Assembly (NCBI RefSeq): GCF_014205675.1
Contig: NZ_JACIIX010000003.1
Location: 1 to 64,000, forward strand
DNA from: Novispirillum itersonii
GTDB lineage: Bacteria; Pseudomonadota; Alphaproteobacteria; Rhodospirillales; Rhodospirillaceae
Direction of reading: 5' to 3'
Length of the DNA stretch: 64,000 nucleotides
Position numbers and translations under genes: made by a program. Positions 1 to 8,705 of the stretch are shown here, piece by piece. How positions within the stretch are numbered: the first letter of the stretch is position 1; every line of letters starts with the position of its first letter. The notes below the pieces were generated by a model. It was not told the origin of the DNA. It worked only from the letters and a program-made list of their open reading frames with translations, and searched no databases.

Positions 1-138
1 ATACTCAGGTTCCAGCCATTCGTCCGGCCAGATACCCACGTATCCCTTCCCTCTCTTCACTTGTCTAACAGCGGCGCCACCAAGGTGACTTCCAACGACG
101 CTCCCCACCAGCTACTCGCTGCGGCCCGCGTCGTCGGG
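1..138 (-). other. Probable rRNA operon leader (16S gene lies beyond the left edge)
   Basis: Read on the minus strand, this DNA follows the promoter at 145-173 and holds no convincing coding frame. It contains TTAGACAAGTGAAGAG (complement of 61-77) and then a purine-rich stretch ending in GATACGTGGG. That resembles the boxA/boxC antitermination leader that precedes 16S rRNA in many alphaproteobacteria. The mature 16S start is not in the window. The rRNA identity is inferred from the promoter type and leader resemblance, not from rRNA sequence. Confidence 0.5.
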
Positions 139-144
139 AGGCGC

Positions 145-173
145 TTTATAGGTCCCCAACACAGAACCGTCAA
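145..173 (-). promoter_or_regulatory. Strong sigma-70 promoter, rrn-like, with UP element
   Basis: On the minus strand there is TTGACG (complement of 168-173), a spacer of exactly 17 bases, and TATAAA (complement of 145-150). A GC-rich discriminator, GCGCCTC, follows, as in promoters under stringent control. An A/T-rich block (174-200) sits directly upstream of the -35 like an UP element. The combination is typical of rRNA promoters. Transcription would start near 138 and run off the left edge. Confidence 0.65.
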
Positions 174-261
174 ACACTATTTTCAAGAAAATGACTCTTT
201 TCTGAGGACCCCGGTTCTTCGGCATCGGCACCCCCCCACGCCACGCAGGGTCAGACCAGAA

Positions 262-289
262 AGATAAAAGGCGCTGCAAACGCAGCGCC
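262..289 (-). terminator. Rho-independent terminator of recQ
   Basis: GGCGCTGC (270-277), a loop of AAAC, and GCAGCGCC (282-289) form a perfect 8-bp stem. On the minus strand it is followed by TTTTATCTTT. It starts 15 bases after the recQ stop codon and separates recQ from the rrn-like promoter downstream. Confidence 0.85.
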
Positions 290-304
290 CTGAGCTTTAT
301 CCGA

Positions 305-2113
305 TTATTCCGCCGCCACCGATCCGGCTGACAGCACCACATCCAGAAAGGCCTGACCGTACCGGTCCAGCTTCCCCCGGCCGATGCCGGGCACTGTCGC
401 CATCGCCTCCAGCGTATCCGGTCGCCGGACTGCCAGTTCCAACAGAGTGGTGTCGTGGAAAATGACATAGGGCGGCACACCCTGTGCCCGCGCCAGATCC
501 ATCCGGCAGGCACGCAAGGCCTGAAACAACGCATCATCATCTGCATTCAGCGTCGGTCGTTGACTATCGCGGCTGCGCTTTGCCTTGGCAGACGGATCTT
601 TCCGGAACGCGACCTTGGCTTCCCCCCGCAGAACCGGGCGGACATCCGGGCCAAGGAACAGGCCACCATGGCCATCAATATCGACCAGCACATGCCCCAA
701 AGCCACCAGCTGCCGGAGCATCGACTTCCAGTCAGCTTCTGACCAGTCACTGCCAACCCCGAAGGTCGGCAAGCGGTGATGCCCCAGCGACCGCACCCGT
801 TCGGTCGTCTGCCCGCGCAGGACATCAATCACATGCTGCGATCCATACCTCTGCCCGGTCCGGTAAATGGCTGACAGCGCCATCTGCGCCGCCTGCGTCC
901 CGTCGAAGGTTTCAACCGGCTCCAGACAGGTGTCGCAGTTGCCGCAGGGGGCGCAGGAGTCCCCGAAATACTCCAGCAGAACCTGACGGCGACACCGCGC
1001 GGTTTCACAGAAGCCCAGCAGGGCATTCAGCTTGTGCCGCTCAATCGCCTTCTTGTCGTCAGAGGCCTCGGAGGCTTCGATCATCTGGCGCACCCGCGCC
1101 ACATCCTGCACGCCATAGACCATCCACGCCTGAGATGGCAGACCATCGCGCCCGGCACGCCCGGTTTCCTGATAATAGGCTTCCAGCGATTTCGGCAGAT
1201 CAAGGTGGGCGACAAACCGGACATCGGGTTTATCAATCCCCATGCCGAAAGCAATGGTCGCCACCATCACCAGCCCATCTTCGCGCAGGAACTTATCCTG
1301 ATTGGCGGCCCGGACGGTCTTGTCGAGGCCGGCATGGTAGGCCAGAGCCTCCACCCCCTGCTCGCGCAGCCAGGTGGCCGTATCCTCAACCTTGGCCCGC
1401 GACTGGCAGTAGATGACCCCGGCATCGCCCCGGTGCTCTTCCTGAATGAACCGCAGGAGCTGCTGCTTCGGGGTCGCCTTCAGTCCCACCCGATAGCGGA
1501 TATTGGGGCGGTCAAACCCGGCGACAAACTCCCGCCCCTCGGTCAGGTGAAGGCGTTCGACAATCTCGCGCTGGGTCGGGCCATCCGCTGTCGCGGTCAG
1601 GGCAATGCGCGGCACCCCGGGAAACCGCTCCGCCACCGCCGCAATCTGGAGATATTCCGGCCGGAAATCATGGCCCCACTGCGACACGCAATGGGCTTCA
1701 TCAATCGCAAACAACGACAGGGAGCAACGGGCCAGCTGATCCAGAAAGGCCGGTTGCAGCAACCGCTCCGGCGCCACATAGACCAGATCCAGCTCTCCCG
1801 CCCGCATCTGACGGCTGATCTCGATCGTCTCGGCGAAAGAAAGGGTCGAGTTCAGCGCCGCCGCCTTGACCCCAAGCTGGCGGAGGGTCTCCACCTGATC
1901 CTGCATCAGGGCGATCAACGGGCTGACCACCACCGCCACACCGGGGCGGCACAGGGCCGGAACCTGATAGCACAGGGATTTCCCGCCGCCGGTCGGCATC
2001 AGGACCAGCGCATCCCCCCCGGCAACCACATGGTGGATGACCTCTTCCTGAAGACCACGAAAGGAATCGTAGCCGAAGACGCTTTTCAGGATATGGAGAG
2101 GATCTGCCTGCAT
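305..2113 (-). CDS. recQ: ATP-dependent DNA helicase RecQ
   Basis: This is a 3'-to-5' DNA helicase of the RecF recombination and replication-repair pathway. The 602-residue protein has the full RecQ layout. The Walker A motif is GGGKS at residues 42-46 and the DEAH box is at 138-141. It is followed by the RecQ-specific aromatic loop [13 protein letters not shown]. Helicase motif VI is [10 protein letters not shown] near 316. Zinc-site cysteines are at 369, 374, 387, 390, 393 and 396, followed by a winged helix. A C-terminal HRDC domain contains [13 protein letters not shown]. Length is normal for a single-HRDC RecQ. The start is ATG preceded by GATGGGG. It has its own terminator. Confidence 0.97.
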   Translation of the reverse strand: MQADPLHILKSVFGYDSFRGLQEEVIHHVVAGGDALVLMPTGGGKSLCYQVPALCRPGVAVVVSPLIALMQDQVETLRQLGVKAAALNSTLSFAETIEISRQMRAGELDLVYVAPERLLQPAFLDQLARCSLSLFAIDEAHCVSQWGHDFRPEYLQIAAVAERFPGVPRIALTATADGPTQREIVERLHLTEGREFVAGFDRPNIRYRVGLKATPKQQLLRFIQEEHRGDAGVIYCQSRAKVEDTATWLREQGVEALAYHAGLDKTVRAANQDKFLREDGLVMVATIAFGMGIDKPDVRFVAHLDLPKSLEAYYQETGRAGRDGLPSQAWMVYGVQDVARVRQMIEASEASDDKKAIERHKLNALLGFCETARCRRQVLLEYFGDSCAPCGNCDTCLEPVETFDGTQAAQMALSAIYRTGQRYGSQHVIDVLRGQTTERVRSLGHHRLPTFGVGSDWSEADWKSMLRQLVALGHVLVDIDGHGGLFLGPDVRPVLRGEAKVAFRKDPSAKAKRSRDSQRPTLNADDDALFQALRACRMDLARAQGVPPYVIFHDTTLLELAVRRPDTLEAMATVPGIGRGKLDRYGQAFLDVVLSAGSVAAE

Positions 2114-2165
2114 GGCCCCATCTTATAGGGGATCGCCTGAGATCACGGAAGGGGGAAACCCCGCC

Positions 2166-3068
2166 TCAGCGCTGTCCATCGGAGGATTGCGCGGTGTTCG
2201 GCCGCCCGGGAACCGGGTCATCCGGCCCCCGCCCCGGGCGGGAGCGGACCAGACGCAGGCCTTCAGCAAACAGGTCCCGCAGGGCCTGCCCCTTTTCTGT
2301 CTTCTGGAAACAGATGTACAGCGGCTTGCGGTCGAGGGGTGTCGGGTTAAGGCGCAGGCCTGCCGACCGCGCCTTCAGTTCCGGTTCAACCTCCATCAGA
2401 TACTGAAAAACGGCCGCATCAATGAGCGCGCCGTCGATACGGGAGGACACCAGTTTCCGCAGATTGATGATATCGCTGACAACCTCTTCGGTCTGTAGGA
2501 TGCCCCGGTGGACCAGATCATCAAAGTCGGGAGTATTGACGTAATCCCGGACCGTTCCCAGCCGGTAAGCCGCCAGATCAGCCAGCGTCACCCATGACAG
2601 CGGAGTGCTGGCCCGTTCCGCCAGCACCAGATCACTGCTGTCATAGGCGGGAGAGAAGTGACACCAGGACTCGCGGTCCTCAGAGGCATAGAAAGACAGG
2701 CCGCCATCAATCCGCCGGGCCCGGATCAGGGCCGTCATGCGAACCCACGGCATGTAGTCGAAGACCACCTCAATCCCGACCGCATCGAACGCCTCGCGGA
2801 CAATGGCCGAGGAGCGCCCCTCCCCCGGAAGGGACGCCCGGGTATAGGGTGGCCAGTCGATGGAGCCAAGGACCAGTGGTTTCCGGCTGATTTCGTCGGC
2901 CTGCGCCGGAACCGGCCAGCCACCGGCGAGCACACCGAGCACACCCGCCACAGTCAGCATCCGCCTGCCCCGCATTGACAGACACAGCGTGCCTGTCAGG
3001 GGTCGCAGCCATCGGGGCAGCCCCGGTGTCCGGGCAGCCCCGCTTATTCTGCCACAGGCGTGTCTCAT
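2166..3068 (-). CDS. Orphan periplasmic solute-binding protein, family 3
   Basis: The mature part resembles family 3 solute-binding proteins (amino-acid ABC transporter type): IDWPPYT near the N-terminus, a DGGLSFYA strand and RIDGALIDAAVF in lobe two. No ABC permease or ATPase gene is adjacent, so it may serve a distant transporter or act as a sensor ligand-binding protein. The start at 3068 has a good ribosome-binding site (GGGAGG, 9 bases away) but gives a long arginine-rich N-region. Starts at 2975 or 2960 would give a more usual signal peptide ending ...VPAQA. A paralogue lies at 31666-32496. Ligand unknown. Confidence 0.75.
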   Translation of the reverse strand: MRHACGRISGAARTPGLPRWLRPLTGTLCLSMRGRRMLTVAGVLGVLAGGWPVPAQADEISRKPLVLGSIDWPPYTRASLPGEGRSSAIVREAFDAVGIEVVFDYMPWVRMTALIRARRIDGGLSFYASEDRESWCHFSPAYDSSDLVLAERASTPLSWVTLADLAAYRLGTVRDYVNTPDFDDLVHRGILQTEEVVSDIINLRKLVSSRIDGALIDAAVFQYLMEVEPELKARSAGLRLNPTPLDRKPLYICFQKTEKGQALRDLFAEGLRLVRSRPGRGPDDPVPGRPNTAQSSDGQR

Positions 3069-3420
3069 GCCTCAGGCCCTCCCGCCCTGCCTGCACACTG
3101 ACTCTGCCGACAGGGACCTGATCAGCGTATGCTGTCGGACAGCCAGCTTACAGCCTTTTCTTCGCCGATAATCCAATGAGGTTATATTTGTGACAGCAAA
3201 GGCAAATCATCAGGATCCCTCACACCGGAAGGACCGGATACCCGTTAAGAAAGGGTCTGTTTTTAGATCCATGGAGCGCGTACTCTAATCGGCCTGTACC
3301 CTGAAGCCCTTTCCACTTATGCTCCGCCGGCGTCTGCCTGCTGTCTCTATAGAGGGACACAACAGGGCGGCGCGGACAAAACGGGATCTGGCTTCATTAT
3401 CGTCTTGGGGGAACTCCCGC
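3069..3420. other. Divergent intergenic region with one dyad
   Basis: This 352-base gap lies between the divergent solute-binding protein gene and the hybrid kinase gene. The clearest element is GCTGTC-G-GACAGC at 3131-3143, a perfect 6-1-6 inverted repeat that could be an operator for the minus-strand gene. I could not assign convincing -35/-10 pairs on either strand. An extended kinase reading frame beginning at 3319 exists but lacks a ribosome-binding site. Confidence 0.4.
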
Positions 3421-5865
3421 ATGCGGGTCCGGCTGACTGATCGACTGACGCTTCGGCAACTGCGCTATACGTTGGTGATCGCCCTGGGGCTTGGGCTGCT
3501 GCTGTCGGCCGTACAGGTGGCCCGGGACTATTCCCAGCATGTCGATTCCACCATGGCCTCCGCCAACCGCATGCTGGATGCCTTTCATTATGCCGCCGTA
3601 CAGGCCGCCTATACGCTGGATTCAGATCTCGCCGGGGATGTCGTGCGCGGGCTGGTTGCGGACGGGCCGATCATTTCCGCCCGGATCATCAGCGACCTCG
3701 GGGACCGGCTGGCCGGGATTCATGTCGGGGAACAGATCGAGGCGACTCCGGTCGCCTTTCTGTTCGGCCAGCCTGTTGTTCAGCGGCGGGAGCTGACCAA
3801 GACCCAGCCCGGCGGACGGCAGGAAACCATCGGCTTTCTGGAAGTGGAGATCTCAGCGGTCCGCACCTCCGGCCCGTTTCTGGAGCGTGTTGCCCTTAAC
3901 CTGCTGAGCGTGCTGATCGAAACCGTGGTGCTGGCCGGGGTGCTGGCCCTGATCTATCTGCGCACCACCACCCGCCCGATCACCACCATCGTATCCCGGC
4001 TTCAGGCCGCCGAGGATGAAGGGACGCTGGTCAAAGATCTTCCGGTGCCCCGGGGCCACGACAAGGACGAGATCGGCTTTCTGGTCAAGGCGTTCAACGG
4101 CCTGCTTCGCTCGGTGGAAACCGAGCTGCGGGCCCGCCGTCAGGCCGAGGATGACCTGCGCAAAGCCAATGACGTTCTGGAAATCCGGGTGGAGGAGCGC
4201 ACCGCTCACCTTAATCAGGAAATCGCCGAGCGCCGTGCCATCGAAGAAGCCCTGCGGCAGAGTGAGGAACGGTTCCGCGATCTGGCGGAAGTGTCTTCGG
4301 ACTGGTTCTGGGAAACCGATGAACACGGGCGCTTCACGCTGGTGTCTGACCGCTTCTTCGGCGTCAGCGGCCTGTCCCGCCACCAGATTATCGGCCGGAC
4401 CGTGGGTGATTTGCTGACCGGTACCATCATTGCCGACATCAGCGATGGCTGGGATGTGTTGCAGCACATGATGGAACAGCGCTCCCCGCTGGTCCGCTAT
4501 GACATGACCCTGCGCGGCAACGATGGCCGCATGATTTTTGCCCGGATGGACGGCAAGCCGGTGTTTGACATCACCGGGCAGTTCATCGGCTACCGCGGCA
4601 CCGGCCGCGATGTCACCCAGCGCAAGATTGTTGAAGCCAGACTGGACGAAGCCCGGTCGGAAGCCGAACGCGCCAACGCCGCCAAATCTCATTTCCTTGC
4701 GAACATGAGTCATGAGCTGCGGACGCCGATGAACGCCATTCTCGGCTTCGCCCAGCTGCTGCGGGCCGCCCCCGGTCAGGGCCTGACCCAGACACAGAAA
4801 AGCTATGTCCAGCATATTCTGGATGCCGGGGATCACCTGCTGCGGCTGATCAATGAGATCCTTGATCTGGCCCGCATCGAAGCCGGACGGATTGAACTGT
4901 CGATCGAGAGTGTCGACATCGTCGATCTGGTCAAGGAATGCTCGGATATGCTCGATCCGCTGGCTGCCGGGCAGGATATCACCGTCACCATTGAAGACCA
5001 TGACGGCCCCCTGCATGTGATGGGGGACCGGTCCCGCCTGAAGCAGATCCTGCTCAATCTCGGCTCCAACGCCATCAAGTACAACCGTCATGGCGGATCA
5101 GTCCGGATCGGCTTCGGGGTTTCCCCCACCCCCGGCCTGCAACGGATTCTGGTCTGCGATACCGGCATCGGGATCCCGCAGGATATGCTGCGCAAGGTGT
5201 TTGAACCCTTCAACCGGATCGGGGCGGACCGGACCGCCATTGAAGGCACCGGCATCGGGCTGACCGTGACCCGCCAGCTGGTGGAACACATGAACGGGGC
5301 GATCGGGGTCGAAAGCACGGTCGGGGAAGGCAGCACCTTCTGGTTTGATCTTCCGGTCAGCAGCCCGCTGCCCAAGCCGAAGGATCTGGACAGCCAGCGG
5401 TCCCAGCCGCAGGACGGCACCCTGTCGCATCCGCCGCTGCGGGTGCTGTATGTGGAAGATAATCCGGCCAACCGCGACCTGATGCGGGATGTGATGGACC
5501 TGCGCCCGAACGTGACGCTGGTGATGGCCGAAAACGGGAAAACCGGTCTGTCGATGGCCCTGAGCGAGAACCCGGACCTGATCCTGCTGGATATGAACCT
5601 GCCGGACATCGACGGCCTGAAAATCGCCCGGCAGCTGCGGACGGATCTTCAGATGCGGGACACCCCGATCGTTGCCGTCAGCGCCGGGGCGATGGCCCGG
5701 GACATTGAACGGGCCCGCAGTGCCGGAATCGATGATTACATCTGCAAGCCGTTTGATGTCTCGGAAATGCTGACCCTTCTCGATACCGTCGCCACCGGCA
5801 GCTATAGCCCGGGAACCCTGCGGGAGAATGGCACCGGGAACACACTGGGCGCACCGGGGCTGTAA
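3421..5865 (+). CDS. Membrane hybrid histidine kinase with PAS and receiver domains
   Basis: The 814-residue two-component sensor has an N-terminal membrane segment at about 12-32, then a periplasmic sensor region of about 120 residues. A second membrane segment (about 160-182) leads into HAMP, a coiled coil and a PAS domain ending in the PAC-like GYRGTGRDVTQRK. The HisKA box SHELRTPMNAILGF carries the phosphorylated His431. The ATPase domain has LNLGSNAIKYN, DTGIGIP and GTGIGLTV. A C-terminal receiver has LLDMNLP with Asp724 as phosphoacceptor. The start at 3421 is preferred because GGGGGA lies 8 bases upstream. No output regulator is adjacent, so the phosphorelay target is unknown. Confidence 0.9.
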   Translation: MRVRLTDRLTLRQLRYTLVIALGLGLLLSAVQVARDYSQHVDSTMASANRMLDAFHYAAVQAAYTLDSDLAGDVVRGLVADGPIISARIISDLGDRLAGIHVGEQIEATPVAFLFGQPVVQRRELTKTQPGGRQETIGFLEVEISAVRTSGPFLERVALNLLSVLIETVVLAGVLALIYLRTTTRPITTIVSRLQAAEDEGTLVKDLPVPRGHDKDEIGFLVKAFNGLLRSVETELRARRQAEDDLRKANDVLEIRVEERTAHLNQEIAERRAIEEALRQSEERFRDLAEVSSDWFWETDEHGRFTLVSDRFFGVSGLSRHQIIGRTVGDLLTGTIIADISDGWDVLQHMMEQRSPLVRYDMTLRGNDGRMIFARMDGKPVFDITGQFIGYRGTGRDVTQRKIVEARLDEARSEAERANAAKSHFLANMSHELRTPMNAILGFAQLLRAAPGQGLTQTQKSYVQHILDAGDHLLRLINEILDLARIEAGRIELSIESVDIVDLVKECSDMLDPLAAGQDITVTIEDHDGPLHVMGDRSRLKQILLNLGSNAIKYNRHGGSVRIGFGVSPTPGLQRILVCDTGIGIPQDMLRKVFEPFNRIGADRTAIEGTGIGLTVTRQLVEHMNGAIGVESTVGEGSTFWFDLPVSSPLPKPKDLDSQRSQPQDGTLSHPPLRVLYVEDNPANRDLMRDVMDLRPNVTLVMAENGKTGLSMALSENPDLILLDMNLPDIDGLKIARQLRTDLQMRDTPIVAVSAGAMARDIERARSAGIDDYICKPFDVSEMLTLLDTVATGSYSPGTLRENGTGNTLGAPGL

Positions 5866-5883
5866 GCCTTCGCGGGGCCGTAC

Positions 5884-5927
5884 GAAACAAAAACAGGGGC
5901 ACCGTAGGTAGCCCCTGTTTTTTGTTT
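5884..5927. terminator. Bidirectional terminator between hybrid kinase and arsC
   Basis: AAACAAAAACAGGGGC (5885-5900) and GCCCCTGTTTTTTGTTT (5911-5927) flank a 10-base loop. T runs flank the stem on both strands, so it can end the kinase transcript and the converging arsC transcript. Confidence 0.85.
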
Positions 5928-5946
5928 CAGATCATGATGAGACCGG

Positions 5947-6291
5947 TTAGAGGATCTCCAGCACCGCTTCCGGCGGCCGCCCCAGCCGGGCCGCAGTCTC
6001 CGTCACCACAATCGGCCGTTCAATCGCCCGCGGATGCGCCGCCAGCGCCGCAATCAACCCGGCCTCGTCCAGCGCTTCCAGCAGAATCCCCTCCTCCTTC
6101 GCCTCCTTAGGGCGAACCAGCACGCGGGCCTCTCCGCCCAACAGGGCGACGATCCGGGTCAGCTCGGACACCGTCGGCGGGGTCTGCAAATACTCCACCA
6201 CCACCGGGGTCACGCCCCGGCTTTCCAGCAGAGCCAGCGTTTCCCGCGACTTGGAACAGCGGGGATTGTGATAGATCGTGACGGTGGACAT
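5947..6291 (-). CDS. arsC: ArsC-family arsenate reductase, glutaredoxin type
   Basis: The 114-residue protein has a thioredoxin-like fold. It opens with YHNPRCSKSRETLALLE, in which Cys12 is the catalytic cysteine of the ArsC/YfgD family. RPIVV near residue 92 carries the arginine expected at the oxyanion site. Glutaredoxin-linked ArsC enzymes reduce arsenate to arsenite. No arsenite pump or ArsR is nearby, and the protein is shorter than plasmid ArsC (about 140), so a housekeeping YfgD-like role is possible. The start has GGAGAAACCCCC upstream. Confidence 0.88.
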   Translation of the reverse strand: MSTVTIYHNPRCSKSRETLALLESRGVTPVVVEYLQTPPTVSELTRIVALLGGEARVLVRPKEAKEEGILLEALDEAGLIAALAAHPRAIERPIVVTETAARLGRPPEAVLEIL

Positions 6292-6467
6292 GGGGGTTTC
6301 TCCCGGACAGGCATACAGACACTGACCGGTGTCATACGGGGTTTCCCCGGCAAACGGAATGCGGAAAGAGCAACCCGGGCCGGACGGACGTCACAGGAGG
6401 TTCACTGGATTTCCCCCCGGGGAGCCCCGATAGACAGAGGCAGCCTCTGCCCTTCCGGGAGCCTGCC

Positions 6468-7532
6468 ATGTCCGCCCGTCACATTGTTCTGGTCACCGAT
6501 GCATGGTTCCCGCAGCCCAACGGCGTGGTCCGGGTTCTCAGCAGCCTGAAGCGGGAACTGGAGGCAGTGGGCCACCGGATCACCGTGATCGAGCCGGGCC
6601 AGTTCCACACCGTTCCGCTGCCGACCTACAGCGAAATCCGTCTGGCGGTTTTCCCCGGTCGGCGGGTGGCGCACCTGCTGTCTTCCCTCCGCCCGGATGC
6701 CATCCATATCGCGACGGAAGGGCCTCTCGGTTGGGCGGCCCGGGCGTGGTGCCTGAAGCGGCAGATCCCGTTCACCACCGCCTATCACTCCAAGTTTCCT
6801 GAATACGTGCAGGCCCGGACCGGCCTGCCGCTGGACTGGCTGTATGCGGCGGTCCGGCGGTTCCATGCCCCGTCGCAGGTGGTCCTTGCCCCGTCGCAGA
6901 ATGTCTTCCACGAGCTGACCGCCCGGGGATTTGAGCGGGTCCGGCATTGGGCCCATGGCGTCGACACCACGGTTTTCCGCCCGGACCGGAAAAACCTCTT
7001 CGATCTGCCCCGCCCGATTTTCCTGTATGTCGGGCGGGTCACCGTCGATAAGAACCTGACCGCCTTCCTTGATCTGGACCTGCCCGGCAGCAAGGTGGTG
7101 GTCGGCTCCGGCCCGCAGCGGGAGGCCCTGAAGAAGGCCTATCCGCAGGCGCTGTTCCATATCGCCGAGGGGGATGAGGAACTGCGCCTGTGCTTCAATG
7201 CCGGGGATGTCTTCGTCTTTCCATCCCGGACCGACACCTTTGGGCTGGTGATGCTGGAGGCGCTGGCCTGTGGCGTGCCGGTGGCAGCCTTCCCGGTGAC
7301 CGGGCCGCAGGATGTGCTGCTCGATGCCGCCGGAACCGCCGGGATCCTCGACACCGACCTGAAACAGGCGGCCCTGACCGCCCTGACCCTGGACCCGGCG
7401 GACTGCCGTGCCCACGCCCTGCGCTTCGGCTGGGACGAAGTGGCCCGGCAGTTCCTTGAAGCCCTTGCCCCGATCCGGTACACCGTCGGAGAACCCGCGA
7501 CGGAGTCCCCGCATGTCCCATCCTGCCCCTGA
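6468..7532 (+). CDS. GT4-family glycosyltransferase
   Basis: This 354-residue cytoplasmic, membrane-associated GT-B enzyme begins LVTDAWFPQPNGVVRVL, the N-terminal signature of group 1 glycosyltransferases related to sulfoquinovosyl and mannosyl transferases. The C-terminal half has FLYVGRVTVDKNL and the donor-binding motif PSRTDTFGLVMLEALACGVP (about 244-263), with the E-x7-E pattern in slightly altered form. It probably builds a glycolipid, but donor and acceptor cannot be read from the sequence. The ribosome-binding site GGGAG lies 6 bases before the ATG. Its end overlaps the next gene, so the two are probably co-translated. Confidence 0.85.
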   Translation: MSARHIVLVTDAWFPQPNGVVRVLSSLKRELEAVGHRITVIEPGQFHTVPLPTYSEIRLAVFPGRRVAHLLSSLRPDAIHIATEGPLGWAARAWCLKRQIPFTTAYHSKFPEYVQARTGLPLDWLYAAVRRFHAPSQVVLAPSQNVFHELTARGFERVRHWAHGVDTTVFRPDRKNLFDLPRPIFLYVGRVTVDKNLTAFLDLDLPGSKVVVGSGPQREALKKAYPQALFHIAEGDEELRLCFNAGDVFVFPSRTDTFGLVMLEALACGVPVAAFPVTGPQDVLLDAAGTAGILDTDLKQAALTALTLDPADCRAHALRFGWDEVARQFLEALAPIRYTVGEPATESPHVPSCP

Positions 7533-7968
7533 GCCGACCGACAGCCTGACCCTTTCCCTGACCGACCGCAGCGCCTATTCCTACTGGACCCGCGATCACG
7601 TCCGCTTTCAGGATCTTGACCGCCTCGGCCACGTCAACAACGTCGCCTTTGCGGTGTATTGCGAAACCGGGCGGGTGGACTTTGCCGAGGCCACCAGCCC
7701 CGGGTCAACCGCCGGAACCGGCATCGGCTGGACCATCGTCCGCCTGCTGATCGACTTCCGGGCGCAGGCCCATTACCCCGGCGAGGTGATGATCGGCACC
7801 CGGGTGCTGAAGCTGGGGACCAGCTCCTGCCGGATCGGACAGGGCCTGTTCATGGACGATGTCTGTTTTGCCACCGCCGACTCCGTGATGGTGTGGACGG
7901 ATGTCGCCGCCGGGCGCAGCCTGCCACTGCCGGATGACCTGCGGACGGCGATGGGCCGGTATCTGTAA
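7513..7968 (+). CDS. Hotdog-fold acyl-CoA thioesterase
   Basis: The 151-residue protein carries the 4HBT thioesterase signature FQDLDRLGHVNNVAFAVYCE at about 34-53, with the conserved Asp and the His-Val-Asn-Asn turn. Family members hydrolyse acyl-CoA or acyl-ACP thioesters in the cytoplasm, usually as oligomers. The start at 7513 overlaps the glycosyltransferase gene by 20 bases and has CGGAG upstream. The overlap suggests the two products work in one process, possibly glycolipid or acyl-chain turnover. Substrate unknown. Confidence 0.85.
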   Translation: MSHPAPEPTDSLTLSLTDRSAYSYWTRDHVRFQDLDRLGHVNNVAFAVYCETGRVDFAEATSPGSTAGTGIGWTIVRLLIDFRAQAHYPGEVMIGTRVLKLGTSSCRIGQGLFMDDVCFATADSVMVWTDVAAGRSLPLPDDLRTAMGRYL

Positions 7969-7995
7969 GGGAGACGGACCGCCCTGTGGGACCCG

Positions 7996-8016
7996 ACGGC
8001 AGGTCAATCCTGCCGT
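7996..8016. terminator. Hairpin between convergent thioesterase and PAP2 genes
   Basis: ACGGCAGG (7996-8003) and CCTGCCGT (8009-8016) form a perfect 8-bp stem with a 5-base loop that includes the stop codon of the PAP2 gene. There is no T tract on either side, so its role as a terminator is uncertain. Confidence 0.4.
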
Positions 8017-8705
8017 TGCAGCATCCAGCGGGCGAAGATCCAGTTGACCGTGACCACCAGCACACCGGAATACAGCACATCTGAAAAGAAGTGCCCGCCC
8101 TGCACGATGCGGACAACCCCGACCGTCACCCCGAAGCACAGGGCCGCCACCAGCCCGGCGGAGCGCCATGCCACCGGCAGCAGAAAGGCAAAGGCGGTCA
8201 CCCAGAAGCCGAGAGCACCGTGCCCGGAGACGAAGGAACAGTTGCTGTCACACTGGTTGGTCACCAGAAAAGGCGGGGTATAAAAAGCATCCCCACCGAA
8301 CTGGGTGATCTGGCTGGGCCGGGCCCGGCCCCAGTTTTCCTTGAACAGCACATTGGCCAGCAGCCCCGGCCCGACGGCGAGAGAGGCCAGAAGATAGCTG
8401 ACGATCCGGCCGGTAACCCCGAAGTAGACCTGTTTATAGATCCGCCCGGCCCCCCACAGCACCACGATGAACAGCACGATGCCGAACAGGACGGTCGGCA
8501 TCCCCTTGCGGATGAACTCCGCAAACGGGGCCTTGCCAAGGTACCATCCCTGATCCGGCAAGAAGAACCAGCCGCTGATGGTCAGGTCCAATCCCGGCAG
8601 CGTCAGGAACAGCAGGAGGGTCGCCAGCAGCCACACCGTCCAGTGCCGCCGCAGGTGGGCTCCGGCCCCTGCGATCACCGTGTCGAGCCAGCGCAGCAGG
8701 GTCAT
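8004..8705 (-). CDS. PAP2-family membrane phosphatase
   Basis: The 233-residue integral membrane protein has about six hydrophobic segments and the three acid-phosphatase motifs: KENWGRARP (KX6RP), FVSGHGA (PSGH-like) and the R-X5-H-X3-D type motif VVRIVQGGHFFSD. Family members remove phosphate from lipid substrates such as phosphatidate, undecaprenyl pyrophosphate or lipid A on the periplasmic face. Its ATG overlaps the stop of the ArnT-like gene by four bases (ATGA), so the two are translationally coupled. That context favours an LpxE/LpxF-like or undecaprenyl-phosphate role over phosphatidate turnover. Confidence 0.88.
   Translation of the reverse strand: MTLLRWLDTVIAGAGAHLRRHWTVWLLATLLLFLTLPGLDLTISGWFFLPDQGWYLGKAPFAEFIRKGMPTVLFGIVLFIVVLWGAGRIYKQVYFGVTGRIVSYLLASLAVGPGLLANVLFKENWGRARPSQITQFGGDAFYTPPFLVTNQCDSNCSFVSGHGALGFWVTAFAFLLPVAWRSAGLVAALCFGVTVGVVRIVQGGHFFSDVLYSGVLVVTVNWIFARWMLQRQD

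Noticed and set aside
61..267. Open frame of 68 codons at the left edge
   Set aside because: It lies across the rrn-like promoter and leader on the opposite strand and has no family features.
1034..2128. Long open frame opposite recQ
   Set aside because: It is a by-product of high GC in an opposite-strand frame of a clear RecQ gene; its sequence has no domain pattern.
3853..5091. Long open frame opposite the hybrid kinase
   Set aside because: It is a GC-rich shadow of HAMP, PAS and HisKA coding sequence on the other strand.
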